Origin: Microbacterium sp. H1-D42
Lineage (GTDB): Bacteria > Actinomycetota > Actinomycetes > Actinomycetales > Microbacteriaceae
Assembly (NCBI RefSeq): GCF_022637555.1
Contig: NZ_CP093342.1
Span: 2,604,001-2,668,000 of the forward strand
DNA length: 64,000 bases
Reading direction: 5' to 3'
Shown here: positions 1-8,756 of the stretch, piece after piece
Layout: each line of letters starts with the position of its first letter
How positions within the stretch are numbered: the stretch's first letter is position 1
The notes under the pieces: generated by a model
Database searches by the model: none
Seen by the model: the letters and a program-made list of their open reading frames with translations, nothing else
Told to the model about the DNA's origin: nothing
Made by a program: the position numbers and the translations under genes

Positions 1-489
1 ACGACGACTCGCGAGCGCCGCGCCTGGCAGGTCGCGGCGACAGTCACCGACCCCGAGATCCCGGTGCTCACCATCGAGGATCTCGGCGTGCTGCGCGCCG
101 TGCACGTGGCAGAGGACGAGCGCATCGTCGTCGACATCACGCCGACATACAGCGGATGCCCGGCGATGGACGCCATCCGCGACGATGTCGTGCTGGCGCT
201 GACGCACGACGGATTCGCCGACGTCGAGGTGCGCACCGTGCTCTCCCCCGCCTGGACCACCGACTGGATGAGCGACGACGGCAAGCGCAAGCTCACCGAG
301 TTCGGCATCGCACCGCCCAGCGGGCGTGCCGCCCATCAGGGCCCGGTGCGCCTCGCCCTCAGCATCCGATGCCCGCAGTGCGGCTCGCTCGACACCCGCG
401 AGATCTCGCGATTCGGATCCACCTCGTGCAAGGCGCTCTACGAGTGCCGCGCCTGCCTCGAGCCCTTCGACCACTTCAAGGTGATCTGA
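1..489 (+). CDS. paaD: Phenylacetyl-CoA epoxidase subunit PaaD (5'-truncated)
   Basis: The reading frame is open to the first base of the window, so the start codon lies upstream. A GTG at 64 is internal to the conserved start of the domain (DPEIPVLTIEDLGVLR) and is not the real start. PaaD has a MIP18/DUF59-type N-terminal domain, with the CPAM segment visible, and a C-terminal four-cysteine cluster (CPQCG, then CKALYECRAC). The family is thought to mature or assist the PaaABCE oxygenase that epoxidises the phenylacetyl-CoA ring. Its stop overlaps the paaE start (TGATG), so the two are translationally coupled. paaA, paaB and paaC are expected just upstream of the window. Confidence 0.93.
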   Translation, partial: TTTRERRAWQVAATVTDPEIPVLTIEDLGVLRAVHVAEDERIVVDITPTYSGCPAMDAIRDDVVLALTHDGFADVEVRTVLSPAWTTDWMSDDGKRKLTEFGIAPPSGRAAHQGPVRLALSIRCPQCGSLDTREISRFGSTSCKALYECRACLEPFDHFKVI

Positions 490-1649
490 TGCCGCTGTTC
501 CGGATGCCGGCCGCGCCGTCTTCGCGCGTCGCGCCCACCCACACCGGCGACCGCCACCGCGCGCGATTCCACACGCTGACCGTGTCGGACGTGCGCCCGC
601 TCACCAAGGACGCCGTCGAGGTCACCTTCGCCGTGCCGCCCGCCCTGATCGACGAGTACGCCTACCTGCCTGGACAGTACGTCGCCCTGCGCGTGCGGCT
701 CGAGGGCGAAGAGGTGCGGCGCTCGTACTCGCTGTGCCAGCCACCGACCCCCGCCGGCGAGGACGGCACCACCCTCAGTGTCGGCGTCAAGCGCGACGAG
801 GGCGGCCTGTTCTCGACGTGGGCGCAGACCGAGCTGAAGCCCGGATTCGAGATCGATGTGATGAGCCCGCAGGGCACCTTCACCTCGGGACTCGCCGGAC
901 TCGACGGCGCACACGTGGTCGGGATCGCCGCAGGGTCTGGCATCACGCCGATGATGGCTCTGGCCAGGAGCCTGCTGACAGCATCCGACACCACGCGATT
1001 CACGCTGCTGTACACGAACAAGGCGACCAGCGACGTGATGTTCCTCGAGGACCTCGCCGACCTCAAGGACCGCTACCCGACCCGCATCGTGCTGCACCAT
1101 GTGCTCTCACGCGAGCAGCGGACGGCGCCGGTGCTCTCCGGGCGCATCGACGAGGAGCGGCTGCGGACGATCCTCGACGCGCTGATCCTGCCGGCGACCG
1201 TCGACGAATGGTTCCTGTGCGGGCCGTTCGCGCTGGTCGACCTGTGCCGTGAGGTGCTTGCCGACCTCGGAGTGCCGCGCGAGCACGTGCGGTTCGAGCT
1301 GTTCACCACCGGCGACGAACCCACCGAGCGCGGGCCGCGCAAGGTCGAGGTGCACGCCGGCGATGCGACCGTGCGCATCGAGATCAACCTGGACGGCGTC
1401 TCGTCGACGGTCGAGAGTCCGGTCGACGCGCATGAATCGGTGCTGAACGCCGCGCTGCGGGTGCGTCCTGACGCTCCGTTCGCGTGCTCCGGCGGCGTGT
1501 GCGGCACGTGCCGCGCGCGCGTGCTCGAGGGCAGCGTCACGATGACCGAGAACTACGCGCTCGAGCCCGACGAGATCGAGCGCGGCTACGTGCTCACCTG
1601 CCAGTCCCATCCCACCAGCGACCGCATCGTGGTCGACTACGACGTGTGA
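489..1649 (+). CDS. paaE: Phenylacetyl-CoA epoxidase reductase subunit PaaE
   Basis: This 386-residue protein is the electron-transfer subunit of the phenylacetyl-CoA 1,2-epoxidase, moving electrons from NADPH through FAD and a [2Fe-2S] cluster to the PaaA di-iron centre. The FAD-binding RSYSLCQPP lies near residue 80, the nucleotide-binding GSGITPMMAL near residue 150, and the plant-type ferredoxin domain with CSGGVCGTC and a distal CQSHP at the C-terminus. The ATG at 489 overlaps the paaD stop and begins directly before the family's N-terminal domain. In-frame sequence upstream of 489 is antisense or out-of-frame to paaD and was excluded. Confidence 0.95.
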   Translation: MPLFRMPAAPSSRVAPTHTGDRHRARFHTLTVSDVRPLTKDAVEVTFAVPPALIDEYAYLPGQYVALRVRLEGEEVRRSYSLCQPPTPAGEDGTTLSVGVKRDEGGLFSTWAQTELKPGFEIDVMSPQGTFTSGLAGLDGAHVVGIAAGSGITPMMALARSLLTASDTTRFTLLYTNKATSDVMFLEDLADLKDRYPTRIVLHHVLSREQRTAPVLSGRIDEERLRTILDALILPATVDEWFLCGPFALVDLCREVLADLGVPREHVRFELFTTGDEPTERGPRKVEVHAGDATVRIEINLDGVSSTVESPVDAHESVLNAALRVRPDAPFACSGGVCGTCRARVLEGSVTMTENYALEPDEIERGYVLTCQSHPTSDRIVVDYDV

Positions 1650-1679
1650 CCGCCGCTGTTCACCTCGCAAGGAGCCGCC

Positions 1680-2450
1680 ATGATCGATCTCACTTACGCC
1701 GGCGATGTCGCGCACATCACGCTGAACGCCCCTGACAAGCTCAACGCCCTCGATGAGCAGGCGTTGCACGGGCTGGATGCCGCCTACGCAGAGGCGGCTG
1801 ATGCCGGCGTGCGCGCCCTCGTGCTGCGCGGCGAGGGCAGGGCGTTCTGCGCCGGCCGCGACATCTCAGGGGTCGATCCGCGGGACGACGACGTCATCGG
1901 ATACCTGGGCGGCATCGTCACCCCACTGCTCAAGCGCATGGTGACCTTCCCCGCACCGACATTCGCCGTGGCGCACGGCGCGTGCCTCGGCGTCGGGCTC
2001 GGTCTTCTGATCGCCTCCGACGTCGTCTATGTCGCCGAGTCCGCGAAGATCGGCTCGCCCTTCGCAGCGCTCGGGGCGACCCTCGATTCCGGCGGACACG
2101 CGCTGTTCGCCGATCGGCTCGGCGCGCACAAGACGCTCGATCTCATCTACACCGGACGGCTCATGTCGGGTGCCGAGGCTGTGGCATCCGGCCTCTTCTC
2201 ACGCGTCTTTCCCGACGATGAGGTGCGGCAGGCGACGGAGGATGCCGCCACCACCGCATCCCGCGGTGCGACCGCGGCGTTCCTGGCGAGCAAGCAGCTC
2301 ATCGCGCGGATCCGCGACGAGCGGCTGGCGCTGTGGGAATCGGTCGACATCGAGAATGCCGCGCAGGCCGCACTCTGCGACACGGATGACTACCGCGAGG
2401 GCTTCGCGGCGTTCCAGCAGAAGCGCAAGCCGGAGTTCCACGGGCGCTGA
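1680..2450 (+). CDS. Enoyl-CoA hydratase/isomerase family protein, probably of phenylacetate degradation
   Basis: A 256-residue crotonase-fold protein with oxyanion-hole segments GRAFCAGRDI and HGACLGVGLGL. It starts at an ATG with an AAGGAG ribosome site and lies 30 bp after paaE on the same strand, so it is very likely the last gene of the paa operon. In that pathway crotonase-family members perform ring isomerisation (PaaG) or hydration of the dehydroadipyl-CoA intermediate (PaaF). The segment usually carrying the second hydratase glutamate reads ALGATLDSGG, with no obvious Glu, which leans towards an isomerase-like member. The exact step is not settled by sequence alone. Confidence 0.85.
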   Translation: MIDLTYAGDVAHITLNAPDKLNALDEQALHGLDAAYAEAADAGVRALVLRGEGRAFCAGRDISGVDPRDDDVIGYLGGIVTPLLKRMVTFPAPTFAVAHGACLGVGLGLLIASDVVYVAESAKIGSPFAALGATLDSGGHALFADRLGAHKTLDLIYTGRLMSGAEAVASGLFSRVFPDDEVRQATEDAATTASRGATAAFLASKQLIARIRDERLALWESVDIENAAQAALCDTDDYREGFAAFQQKRKPEFHGR

Positions 2451-2468
2451 GCGCGCCTCGCGCCAGCC

Positions 2469-2978
2469 TCACGCGGTCGGCGGCAGGCCCTGGTCCTCTT
2501 CCACGACGGTGCCCTGGTACGACCACGGGAAGTTGATCCACAGATCAGTGTCCTTCCAGGCGTAGTCGGGCTGGATGATGGTGGACGGCTTCGTGTAGAT
2601 CGTCACCGAGCGCACGTCGGCACCCTTGTCCTGCAGCAGCTGCACGGCGAGCGCGAGCGTGCGTCCCGAATCGGCGACGTCGTCGACCAGCAGCACGCGG
2701 CGCCCGTTCAGGTACTCCATGTCCAACTCGGGCGGCAGCACCGCAGGGGCGTCCAGCACTGTGCCGATGCCCGTGTAGAACTCCATGTTGATCGCGCCGC
2801 AGTTCTTCGCGCCGAGACCGTAGGCGATGGCGCCGGCCGGCAGCAGTCCACCGCGGGCGATCGCGACGACCACTTCGGGCATGAAGCCGCTGTCGATTAT
2901 GGCGCGCGCGAGCTGCCGGGTCGCGTCACCGAATCCGTCCCAGGTGAGCGTCTCGCGCTCGGTCACCACATCCGTCAT
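2469..2978 (-). CDS. Phosphoribosyltransferase family protein
   Basis: A 169-residue type I phosphoribosyltransferase. The PRPP-binding loop reads VLLVDDVADSGRTLALA and the N-terminal loop VVVAIARGGLLPAG. The C-terminal hood (DYAWKDTDLWINFPWSYQG) resembles xanthine/hypoxanthine-type or XGPRT-like proteins, consistent with purine base salvage, but the base specificity is not visible. The ATG is preceded by CAGAAT exactly 6 nt upstream and no ribosome site is seen, so the transcript is probably leaderless. It is divergent from the amidotransferase gene at 3026. Confidence 0.85.
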   Translation of the reverse strand: MTDVVTERETLTWDGFGDATRQLARAIIDSGFMPEVVVAIARGGLLPAGAIAYGLGAKNCGAINMEFYTGIGTVLDAPAVLPPELDMEYLNGRRVLLVDDVADSGRTLALAVQLLQDKGADVRSVTIYTKPSTIIQPDYAWKDTDLWINFPWSYQGTVVEEDQGLPPTA

Positions 2979-2984
2979 GTGCCT

Positions 2985-2990
2985 ATTCTG
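2985..2990 (-). promoter_or_regulatory. -10 element of a probable leaderless promoter (phosphoribosyltransferase)
   Basis: The hexamer CAGAAT on the minus strand ends 6 nt before the ATG at 2978. That spacing places the transcription start at or within a base of the A of the start codon. No -35 match or ribosome site is evident. Confidence 0.5.
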
Positions 2991-3025
2991 CCCCTCGCAC
3001 GCCGCGGGCGTACGGTAGGAGCATC

Positions 3026-3841
3026 ATGTGCCGACTCTTCGCGTTCGTCTCGCCCGTGGCATCCACCGCGCGCAGCCAGCTCCACCTCGACGGACTCGAG
3101 AGTCTGCTCTCGCTCGCCCGGCTGCACGGCGACGGCTGGGGCTGGGCGGGAGTCGAGACGCTCGGCGCGGCACCCGAGGTGCGCAAGTCGCCGCTCTCGG
3201 CGGTGTCGGATGCTGATTTCACCGCCGCCATCGATGCTCCGGCGCGTGCGGCGATGGTGCACCTGCGCTGGGCGACAGCTGGCCTTCCGGTCAACATGAA
3301 CAACGCGCACCCGTTCGACGTCGACGGCATCACCTTCGGCCACAACGGCACGATCAAGCCCCTCGACGAGCTGCGCGCGTTGCTCTCCCCCGCGAGCGCA
3401 TCGGCACTGACCGGCACGACGGACAGCGAGATGTACTTCGCACTGATCCGCGAGCAGGTCGCGCTCGGCTCGAGTCTGCACGACGCCACCGTCGCCGTGG
3501 TGCGGATGCTGCGCGAGAAGTTCCCGCAGGTGAGCCTGAACGCGCTGATGCTCGACGGCGAGCAGCTCATCGTCGTGCATGCCAGCGCGACCAGCGCTCT
3601 CAACGACGACGACCTCGGGCGGATGGGCCCGCTCGCTGACAGTCTGCCGCCTGGACACAACGAGGACTACTTCGCGCTGCGCTGGCGGGAGGGAGTTGAC
3701 GGGACGGTCGCCGTCAGCTCCACGGGCGTGGCGGGCGACGGCTGGCAGCCGCTGCCCGCCGAATCCGTCACCGCGATCCGGCTCGACGACCGCTCGCGCA
3801 CGACGATCGAGCTGACACCGGCAGCCATCGCTCAGGGGTAG
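3026..3841 (+). CDS. Class II glutamine amidotransferase (EgtC/YafJ-like)
   Basis: A 271-residue Ntn-hydrolase. The nucleophilic Cys2 follows directly after Met1 (MCRLFAF), and the conserved glutamine-site segments HLRWAT, NNAHPF and FGHNGTI are present, ending with GTTDSE. This is the full class II glutaminase domain without a synthetase partner. EgtC in ergothioneine synthesis has this architecture, but no egtA, egtB or egtD lies nearby, so the role is open. The ATG has a TAGGAG ribosome site 5 nt upstream and a TACGGT -10-like hexamer at 3011. Confidence 0.85.
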   Translation: MCRLFAFVSPVASTARSQLHLDGLESLLSLARLHGDGWGWAGVETLGAAPEVRKSPLSAVSDADFTAAIDAPARAAMVHLRWATAGLPVNMNNAHPFDVDGITFGHNGTIKPLDELRALLSPASASALTGTTDSEMYFALIREQVALGSSLHDATVAVVRMLREKFPQVSLNALMLDGEQLIVVHASATSALNDDDLGRMGPLADSLPPGHNEDYFALRWREGVDGTVAVSSTGVAGDGWQPLPAESVTAIRLDDRSRTTIELTPAAIAQG

Positions 3842-3870
3842 TTTCGACGCGACCGGGTTCGGCACGCGGC

Positions 3871-3876
3871 TAGAAT
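3871..3876 (+). promoter_or_regulatory. Candidate -10 element for the ThDP-enzyme gene
   Basis: TAGAAT matches the actinobacterial -10 consensus TANNNT. It would give a leader of about 115 nt before the ATG at 3997, which contains a small stem (TGCCC, A-rich loop, GGGGCA, about 3905-3921). No convincing -35 is seen. Confidence 0.35.
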
Positions 3877-3996
3877 CGAACGGTCCGGCCGCTTCTGCGG
3901 GCCGATGCCCGAAAAAGGGGCACGAAGCACTCCGCGCTGATGCGTGAGCAGCGAGACATATACGGATCCCCTCCGTTCATGTCGAAAGGCCCCACC

Positions 3997-5721
3997 ATGC
4001 CCACAGTGTCGGCGCACGTCGCTCTCACCCTCGCCCAGCACATCGACCACGTCTTCGGGGTGATGGGCAACGGAAACGCCTATCTGCTCGATGCGCTCGA
4101 GAAGCAGACGGATGCCATGTTCACCGCCGTCCGGCACGAACAGGGCGCCGTGGTCGCCGCAGATGCGCACTTCCGGGCATCCGGCCGCATCGCCGCCGCG
4201 ACCTCGACCTACGGCGCCGGCTTCACGAACACGCTGACGTCGCTCGCAGAGGCCGTGCAGGCGCACGTGCCGCTCGTGCTCGTCGTCGGCGATGAGCCGA
4301 CGTCTGGGCCCCGGCCGTGGGATGTCGATCAGGTCGCGCTGGCCTCGGCCGTCGGCGCCCGCACCTATACGACCGGGCGTGCGGATGCTGCGGCCACCAC
4401 GGTCATCGCCATCGAGCACGCCCTGACCTACCGCGTTCCCGTGGTGCTGGCGATCCCCTACGACGTCGCTGCCCTCGAGGCGGGTCCTGTGCCCGAGGCT
4501 CCGGCCCCGCGGATCTCGGCGCCGCTCGCTCCGCGCGGGGAGTTCGCCGATGGGATGCTGGGCGAGATCGCCGCGGCTCTGGCCGACGCGGAGCGTCCGT
4601 TCCTGTTGGCCGGCCGCGGTGCCTGGCTGGCCGGCGCCGGTGAGGCCCTCGGACAGCTGGCCGATGCCACCGGGGCGCTCACCGCCTCGACGGCGCTCGG
4701 CCGGGGCATCTTCCCCGAGAGCCGCTACGACCTCGGCGTCACAGGCGGCTTCGGCGCCGACGGCGCCATGGAGCTCATCCGGCACGCCGATGTGGCCGTG
4801 GTGTTCGGCGCCTCACTGAACCAGTTCACGATGCGCTTCGGCGAGCTGTTCGCCCCCGGCACCCGCGTGTTCCAGGTCGACGTGGCACCGGCTGCGACCC
4901 ACGCGCACGTGGGCGGCTTCGTCCGCGGGGATGCCCGTGTCGTGGCATCCGACCTCGTTCAGCGCCTCGCATCCGAGCGCTCCGCGCGGGAAAGCGCGCT
5001 TCCCGCGGACGAATCCGCGGAATCCTCCCGCGCGAAGCGCGCATCGCCGCGCGAAGCGCACACCCCGTGGCGCGAAACCGTCGACATCGCTGCCGCGCGC
5101 GTCTACGAACGAGCTGACGAATTCGCCGCCGACGGCCGGCTCGACCCGCGCGCAGCGGCTCGCCTGCTCGCGGAGCTGCTGCCGCAGGACCGCGTGGTCG
5201 TCTCGGACGGCGGGCACTTCATCGGCTGGGCGAACATGTACTGGCCGGTCGCGTCACCTGACCGCATGATGATGATCGGCACGGCGTTCCAGTCGATCGG
5301 GCAGGGCTGGCCGAGCGTGGTCGGCGCGACCCGCGCCCGCCCGGAGTCGACCGTCGTGCTCACCTCTGGCGACGGCGGAGGGCTGATGGCGATCGCCGAC
5401 CTCGAGTCGGCCGTGCGGGCAGCCGCCGGCCACGGCATCGCGGTCATCTGGAACGATGCCGCCTACGGCGCCGAGGTCAATCTGTACGGCCTGAAGGGGC
5501 TGGCCGAGGGCCCCATGCTGATCCCCGAGGTCGATTTCGCGGCGTTCGCCGGCGCGGTGGGCGCAGAAGGCGTGGTCGTGCGGACGCTCGCGGATCTCGA
5601 GCGACTGCGCGAATGGACCGCCGAGCCCGTCGCCGAGCGCCGGTTCCTGGTGCTCGACCTGCGCATCTCCGGAAAGGTGATCGCCCCGTACCAGCAGGAG
5701 ATCATCCGCGTGAACTCCTGA
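3997..5721 (+). CDS. Thiamine-diphosphate-dependent enzyme, acetolactate-synthase-like, substrate unknown
   Basis: A 574-residue three-domain ThDP enzyme. The N-terminal Pyr domain carries the activating Glu in VRHEQGAVVAADAHFRASGR (about residues 42-60). The central domain is Rossmann-like. The C-terminal PP domain has the diphosphate motif starting SGDGGG and ending near WNDAAYG. I chose the ATG at 3997 because AAAGG lies 7-8 nt upstream; an in-frame ATG at 3979 has no ribosome site. Length fits the acetolactate synthase/benzoylformate decarboxylase superfamily. There is no small regulatory subunit nearby, so it is unlikely to be the biosynthetic ilvB. Residues about 330-355 are encoded by a palindrome-rich insert between the central and PP domains. 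Confidence 0.82.
   Translation: MPTVSAHVALTLAQHIDHVFGVMGNGNAYLLDALEKQTDAMFTAVRHEQGAVVAADAHFRASGRIAAATSTYGAGFTNTLTSLAEAVQAHVPLVLVVGDEPTSGPRPWDVDQVALASAVGARTYTTGRADAAATTVIAIEHALTYRVPVVLAIPYDVAALEAGPVPEAPAPRISAPLAPRGEFADGMLGEIAAALADAERPFLLAGRGAWLAGAGEALGQLADATGALTASTALGRGIFPESRYDLGVTGGFGADGAMELIRHADVAVVFGASLNQFTMRFGELFAPGTRVFQVDVAPAATHAHVGGFVRGDARVVASDLVQRLASERSARESALPADESAESSRAKRASPREAHTPWRETVDIAAARVYERADEFAADGRLDPRAAARLLAELLPQDRVVVSDGGHFIGWANMYWPVASPDRMMMIGTAFQSIGQGWPSVVGATRARPESTVVLTSGDGGGLMAIADLESAVRAAAGHGIAVIWNDAAYGAEVNLYGLKGLAEGPMLIPEVDFAAFAGAVGAEGVVVRTLADLERLREWTAEPVAERRFLVLDLRISGKVIAPYQQEIIRVNS
4985..5059. repeat. Palindrome-rich insert inside the ThDP-enzyme gene
   Basis: Three adjacent structures are visible. 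An inverted repeat with arms CGCGGGAA/TTCCCGCG lies at 4985-5007, arms CCGCGGA/TCCGCGG at 5003-5020, and the direct repeat CGCGCGAAGCGC occurs at 5029-5040 and 5048-5059. All keep the reading frame and encode a low-complexity, charged linker rich in Ser, Ala, Arg and Glu between the central and PP domains. It looks like an extragenic palindrome tolerated in a linker. Confidence 0.6.
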
Positions 5722-5746
5722 GTCCGGAACCGCGCCGGAGCGGGAT

Positions 5747-7480
5747 TCACTCGAGCTGCTCGATGCCCTCCAGGCGGATCTGATCGAGATCGAGGCGCGC
5801 CGAGATCCGGTACACCACGAGATCGTCGATCGTCCCCGACCGGCGCAGACCGCGCAGCACCTCGCGCTTGTGGTCGAGCATCGCGAGCTTGAGTCGCGAG
5901 AGCTCGTCATGTCGGATGAGCGGGGAGCGCTGCTCGAGGTCGACATCCGCCGATGTCGCGACCATCTGCAGCGTCGTGCCATCGCCTGCAGCAGGAGCAC
6001 CGCTCTGCTCGGCCGAGCCGTCGGCGAGCGGGTCCGGTGAATCCAGCAGATCCTCCAAGGCGCCCACCTCGGCGTCGATCAGCGCCCGCTCGCGGGCGAA
6101 CGCCTTGGCGTTGGCGAGCTCGAGCATCTCGTAGCCGTCGCGGCGCACCCGATCGCGCACCTCGTCACTGATCCCGTGCTCGGCTGCGAGCGAGTCGAGT
6201 GCAGCCATGGCCGCGCCTGAGATCGCACGTTCGGCGAGTTCGAACTCCTCGTCCTCACCGTGATCGACGGGGTACTTCGCCCACCGCACGACGGCGGGCA
6301 GCAGCGGGCCCTGCACGAGAAGACTGAGCAGGATCACGCCCGCCGTGACGAAGATGATGTCATCGCGGCCGGTCAGGGCCGTGCCGTCCGGCGCCGTGAG
6401 CGGGACCGAGAGGGCGATCGCCAGCGAGACAGCGCCGCGCATCCCGGCGACGGTGCTGACGACCTGAATCCGCGTCCGAAGTCCGGGCGGGTGCGCCGGG
6501 CCGCCGCCCATCCTCTGGAACGGAACGGCTAGCAGCTGGAACAGGAACCGCACGATGAGCAGCACAGCCCAGACCGCGACGGTCGCAAGGCTGAGCCAGC
6601 CGATCGTCTGCAGCGAGGTCTGATGCACGACCCACTGCACCTCCAGCCCGATCAGGACGAACAGGGCGCCATTGAGCAGGAAGACCCCGAACGGCCAGGC
6701 GGCTTCGGCCTGACGGCGCGACGCTGCGGTGGTCACCTGCGAGCTGAGATAGGCGGCGATGAGACCGGCGACCACCACCGAGAGCACACCGGACGCATGG
6801 ATCAGCTCGGCGATCATGAAAGCCGTGAACGGCAGCAGCAGCATCGTCACGTTGATCACGATCGTGGTGCGCACCCTGCGCAGCAGCAGCCACGCGGCCG
6901 CTGCCGTGACGACGCCGACGATGATCCCGCCGAGGTACGAGACGATGACCGTCCACGTCACCATCAGCGGTGTGACCTGACCGCCGACCGCGATCGACAC
7001 CGCGATCGCGTACAGCACGAGCGCGGTGCCGTCGTTCGTCAGGCTCTCGGCCTTGAGCTTCATGAAGGTGCGCCTTGGAAGCAGCCTTCCCAGGGCTGCG
7101 ACAGCCGTGGCATCCGGCGGCGCCACCGCGGCACCGAGGATCAGAGCGACCTCCCAGGGCAGCCCGAACAGCGCTGCGACGCCGGCGACGGCGAACGCCG
7201 ATGCGACGACGAGCAGCGTGCTCATCGGCAGGATGTAGCGGAAGTCCCGCCGGATGGACCGCAGTGAGGTGGTGAGGCTCTCCCAGAACAGCATCACAGG
7301 GAGGAACAGCAGCAGCACGGTCTCTGGCGGCAGCTGCACCTCGCGCAGAGCGGGAACGAAGCCGAGCAGCAGGCCGAACACGACGAGCACCAGGGGCAGG
7401 GCCAAGCGCAGGCGCGGTGCCAGCAGTGTCCCCGCCAGAATCGTCAGCCCCAACAGGACCGTGATCTCCAGACCTTCCAT
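5747..7480 (-). CDS. Na+/H+ antiporter, CPA1 (NhaP-like) family, with cytoplasmic tail
   Basis: A 577-residue membrane protein with about 12-13 hydrophobic segments over the first 410 residues. They include the conserved ion-site region ILGAAVAPPDATAVAALGRLLP and the later VAGMRGAVSLAIALSVP. The last 165 residues form a charged cytoplasmic tail. CPA1 antiporters exchange Na+ (or K+) for H+ for pH and salt homeostasis. The ATG at 7480 has GAGGGG 8 nt upstream; the in-frame ATG at 7486 is only 2 nt from that site and the earlier GTG at 7513 has none. The gene converges on the ThDP-enzyme gene. Confidence 0.88.
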   Translation of the reverse strand: MEGLEITVLLGLTILAGTLLAPRLRLALPLVLVVFGLLLGFVPALREVQLPPETVLLLFLPVMLFWESLTTSLRSIRRDFRYILPMSTLLVVASAFAVAGVAALFGLPWEVALILGAAVAPPDATAVAALGRLLPRRTFMKLKAESLTNDGTALVLYAIAVSIAVGGQVTPLMVTWTVIVSYLGGIIVGVVTAAAAWLLLRRVRTTIVINVTMLLLPFTAFMIAELIHASGVLSVVVAGLIAAYLSSQVTTAASRRQAEAAWPFGVFLLNGALFVLIGLEVQWVVHQTSLQTIGWLSLATVAVWAVLLIVRFLFQLLAVPFQRMGGGPAHPPGLRTRIQVVSTVAGMRGAVSLAIALSVPLTAPDGTALTGRDDIIFVTAGVILLSLLVQGPLLPAVVRWAKYPVDHGEDEEFELAERAISGAAMAALDSLAAEHGISDEVRDRVRRDGYEMLELANAKAFARERALIDAEVGALEDLLDSPDPLADGSAEQSGAPAAGDGTTLQMVATSADVDLEQRSPLIRHDELSRLKLAMLDHKREVLRGLRRSGTIDDLVVYRISARLDLDQIRLEGIEQLE

Positions 7481-7594
7481 GCGCATCACCCCTCTGACGC
7501 CGCGGGTGTACACGCAACGTGCTCAGAGCACAGCACCCGACAAGGAAACGGTATTCCCGACTCGTCGGCAGCGAAAGGCCTCGAGCGCTGACCG

Positions 7595-8701
7595 CTACTC
7601 CGTCACGGTGAAGCGCGTCAGCACGGCCTTGTGATCGGTTGGCCATGCGGCCTTCGGCGTGAGGATCTCGTCGGCACTGTCATCCACGACCCGCTCGTTC
7701 CGCACGATCGACGACTGCGGCCCGACGACGGTCGACGACTCGATCGTGAGGCGCTCGTCCGGCACGGCGAAGATGTAGTCGATGCGGTCGCGCTCATCGG
7801 CCTCTGGCGCCCAGGTCAGATCAGTGGTCTCGAACGCCTCATTGTCGGACGGCCACGTGAAGCCGGGGTTCGCCACCGGGTCGGGGTACATCTCACGGAA
7901 GGAGTCGACGAGACCGGCATCGAGCAGCTTCTGCGTCGTCTGCCACTTGATCGCGACGCCGTTGTGGTCGAAGAGGTCAGCGGCATCCGAAGTCCAGTCC
8001 AGCGCCGGGGGCTCGTTGAAGTCCCCACCCAGGATGACGATCCGGCCCGCTTCGCGCTCTGCGGCGATATCGGCGATGACCTCATCGGCCGCTGCCGGAC
8101 GGCCGGATGCCTCGTTCGCGGCGAGGATCTGCTCGGAGTCGGTGACCGGAGCGTCCAGCTGATCCCAGCCGTCCCATCCCGCAGGCCAGTCGCCCTTGAC
8201 CTCGCCGCCGTACCCGCGCGGCAGGTAGGTCGTGTACCACCGGTACTCGAGGTGTCCGCCGTAGACGACGACCTCCGTGCCGTTCACGTCGAGGACGGCC
8301 TTCGACCACCACTCGCCGACGGGCTCACTGGAGATGATCGGGTAGCGCGACACGATGCCGGTGTCCGTCGCGATGTAGTTGTCGTAACCGAGCAGTCGAC
8401 CGACTTTGACCGGCGCGCGACCCACCTCGGGCATGAAGGTCACGTCAGCGTCCGTCTCGACGATGACGTCGGCGATCGCCTGGGCCCCCTCGCGCAGCTG
8501 GGTGCCGCCGTGCCAGACGTTGAACGTCAGCACGTTCAGGCCACTCGCCCCGTCGACTGCGGGCTTCGGCTTCGCCGGATCCGCGGCCGGCAGCGTCTGT
8601 TCGTCGATCCACAGCCAGGCACTGAGCGCCGCTGCGATGGCGAGAACCGCGCCGATGCCGATGAGCAGAATGCGATGGCGTTTCAGGGCGGGTGCGACCA
8701 T
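7595..8701 (-). CDS. Endonuclease/exonuclease/phosphatase (EEP) family protein, membrane-anchored or secreted
   Basis: A 368-residue protein. A hydrophobic segment at about residues 10-30 (ILLIGIGAVLAIAAALSAWL) acts as signal or anchor, so the catalytic domain is predicted outside the membrane. Typical EEP metal-site segments follow: LNVLTFNVWHGG, MPEVG (in place of the usual Glu segment), VYGGHLEYRW, LGGDFNEPP, RIDYIFA and WPTDHKAVL. Relatives cleave phosphodiesters of nucleic acids, lipids or inositol phosphates; the substrate is unknown. Start ATG 8701 has AAAGGA about 11 nt upstream. An in-frame start at 8722 lacks a ribosome site. Confidence 0.82.
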   Translation of the reverse strand: MVAPALKRHRILLIGIGAVLAIAAALSAWLWIDEQTLPAADPAKPKPAVDGASGLNVLTFNVWHGGTQLREGAQAIADVIVETDADVTFMPEVGRAPVKVGRLLGYDNYIATDTGIVSRYPIISSEPVGEWWSKAVLDVNGTEVVVYGGHLEYRWYTTYLPRGYGGEVKGDWPAGWDGWDQLDAPVTDSEQILAANEASGRPAAADEVIADIAAEREAGRIVILGGDFNEPPALDWTSDAADLFDHNGVAIKWQTTQKLLDAGLVDSFREMYPDPVANPGFTWPSDNEAFETTDLTWAPEADERDRIDYIFAVPDERLTIESSTVVGPQSSIVRNERVVDDSADEILTPKAAWPTDHKAVLTRFTVTE

Positions 8702-8756
8702 CCGACGGGAGTCCTTTCTCACGACTGATCGGAGGCTATCACTCCCCGGACAGGCG

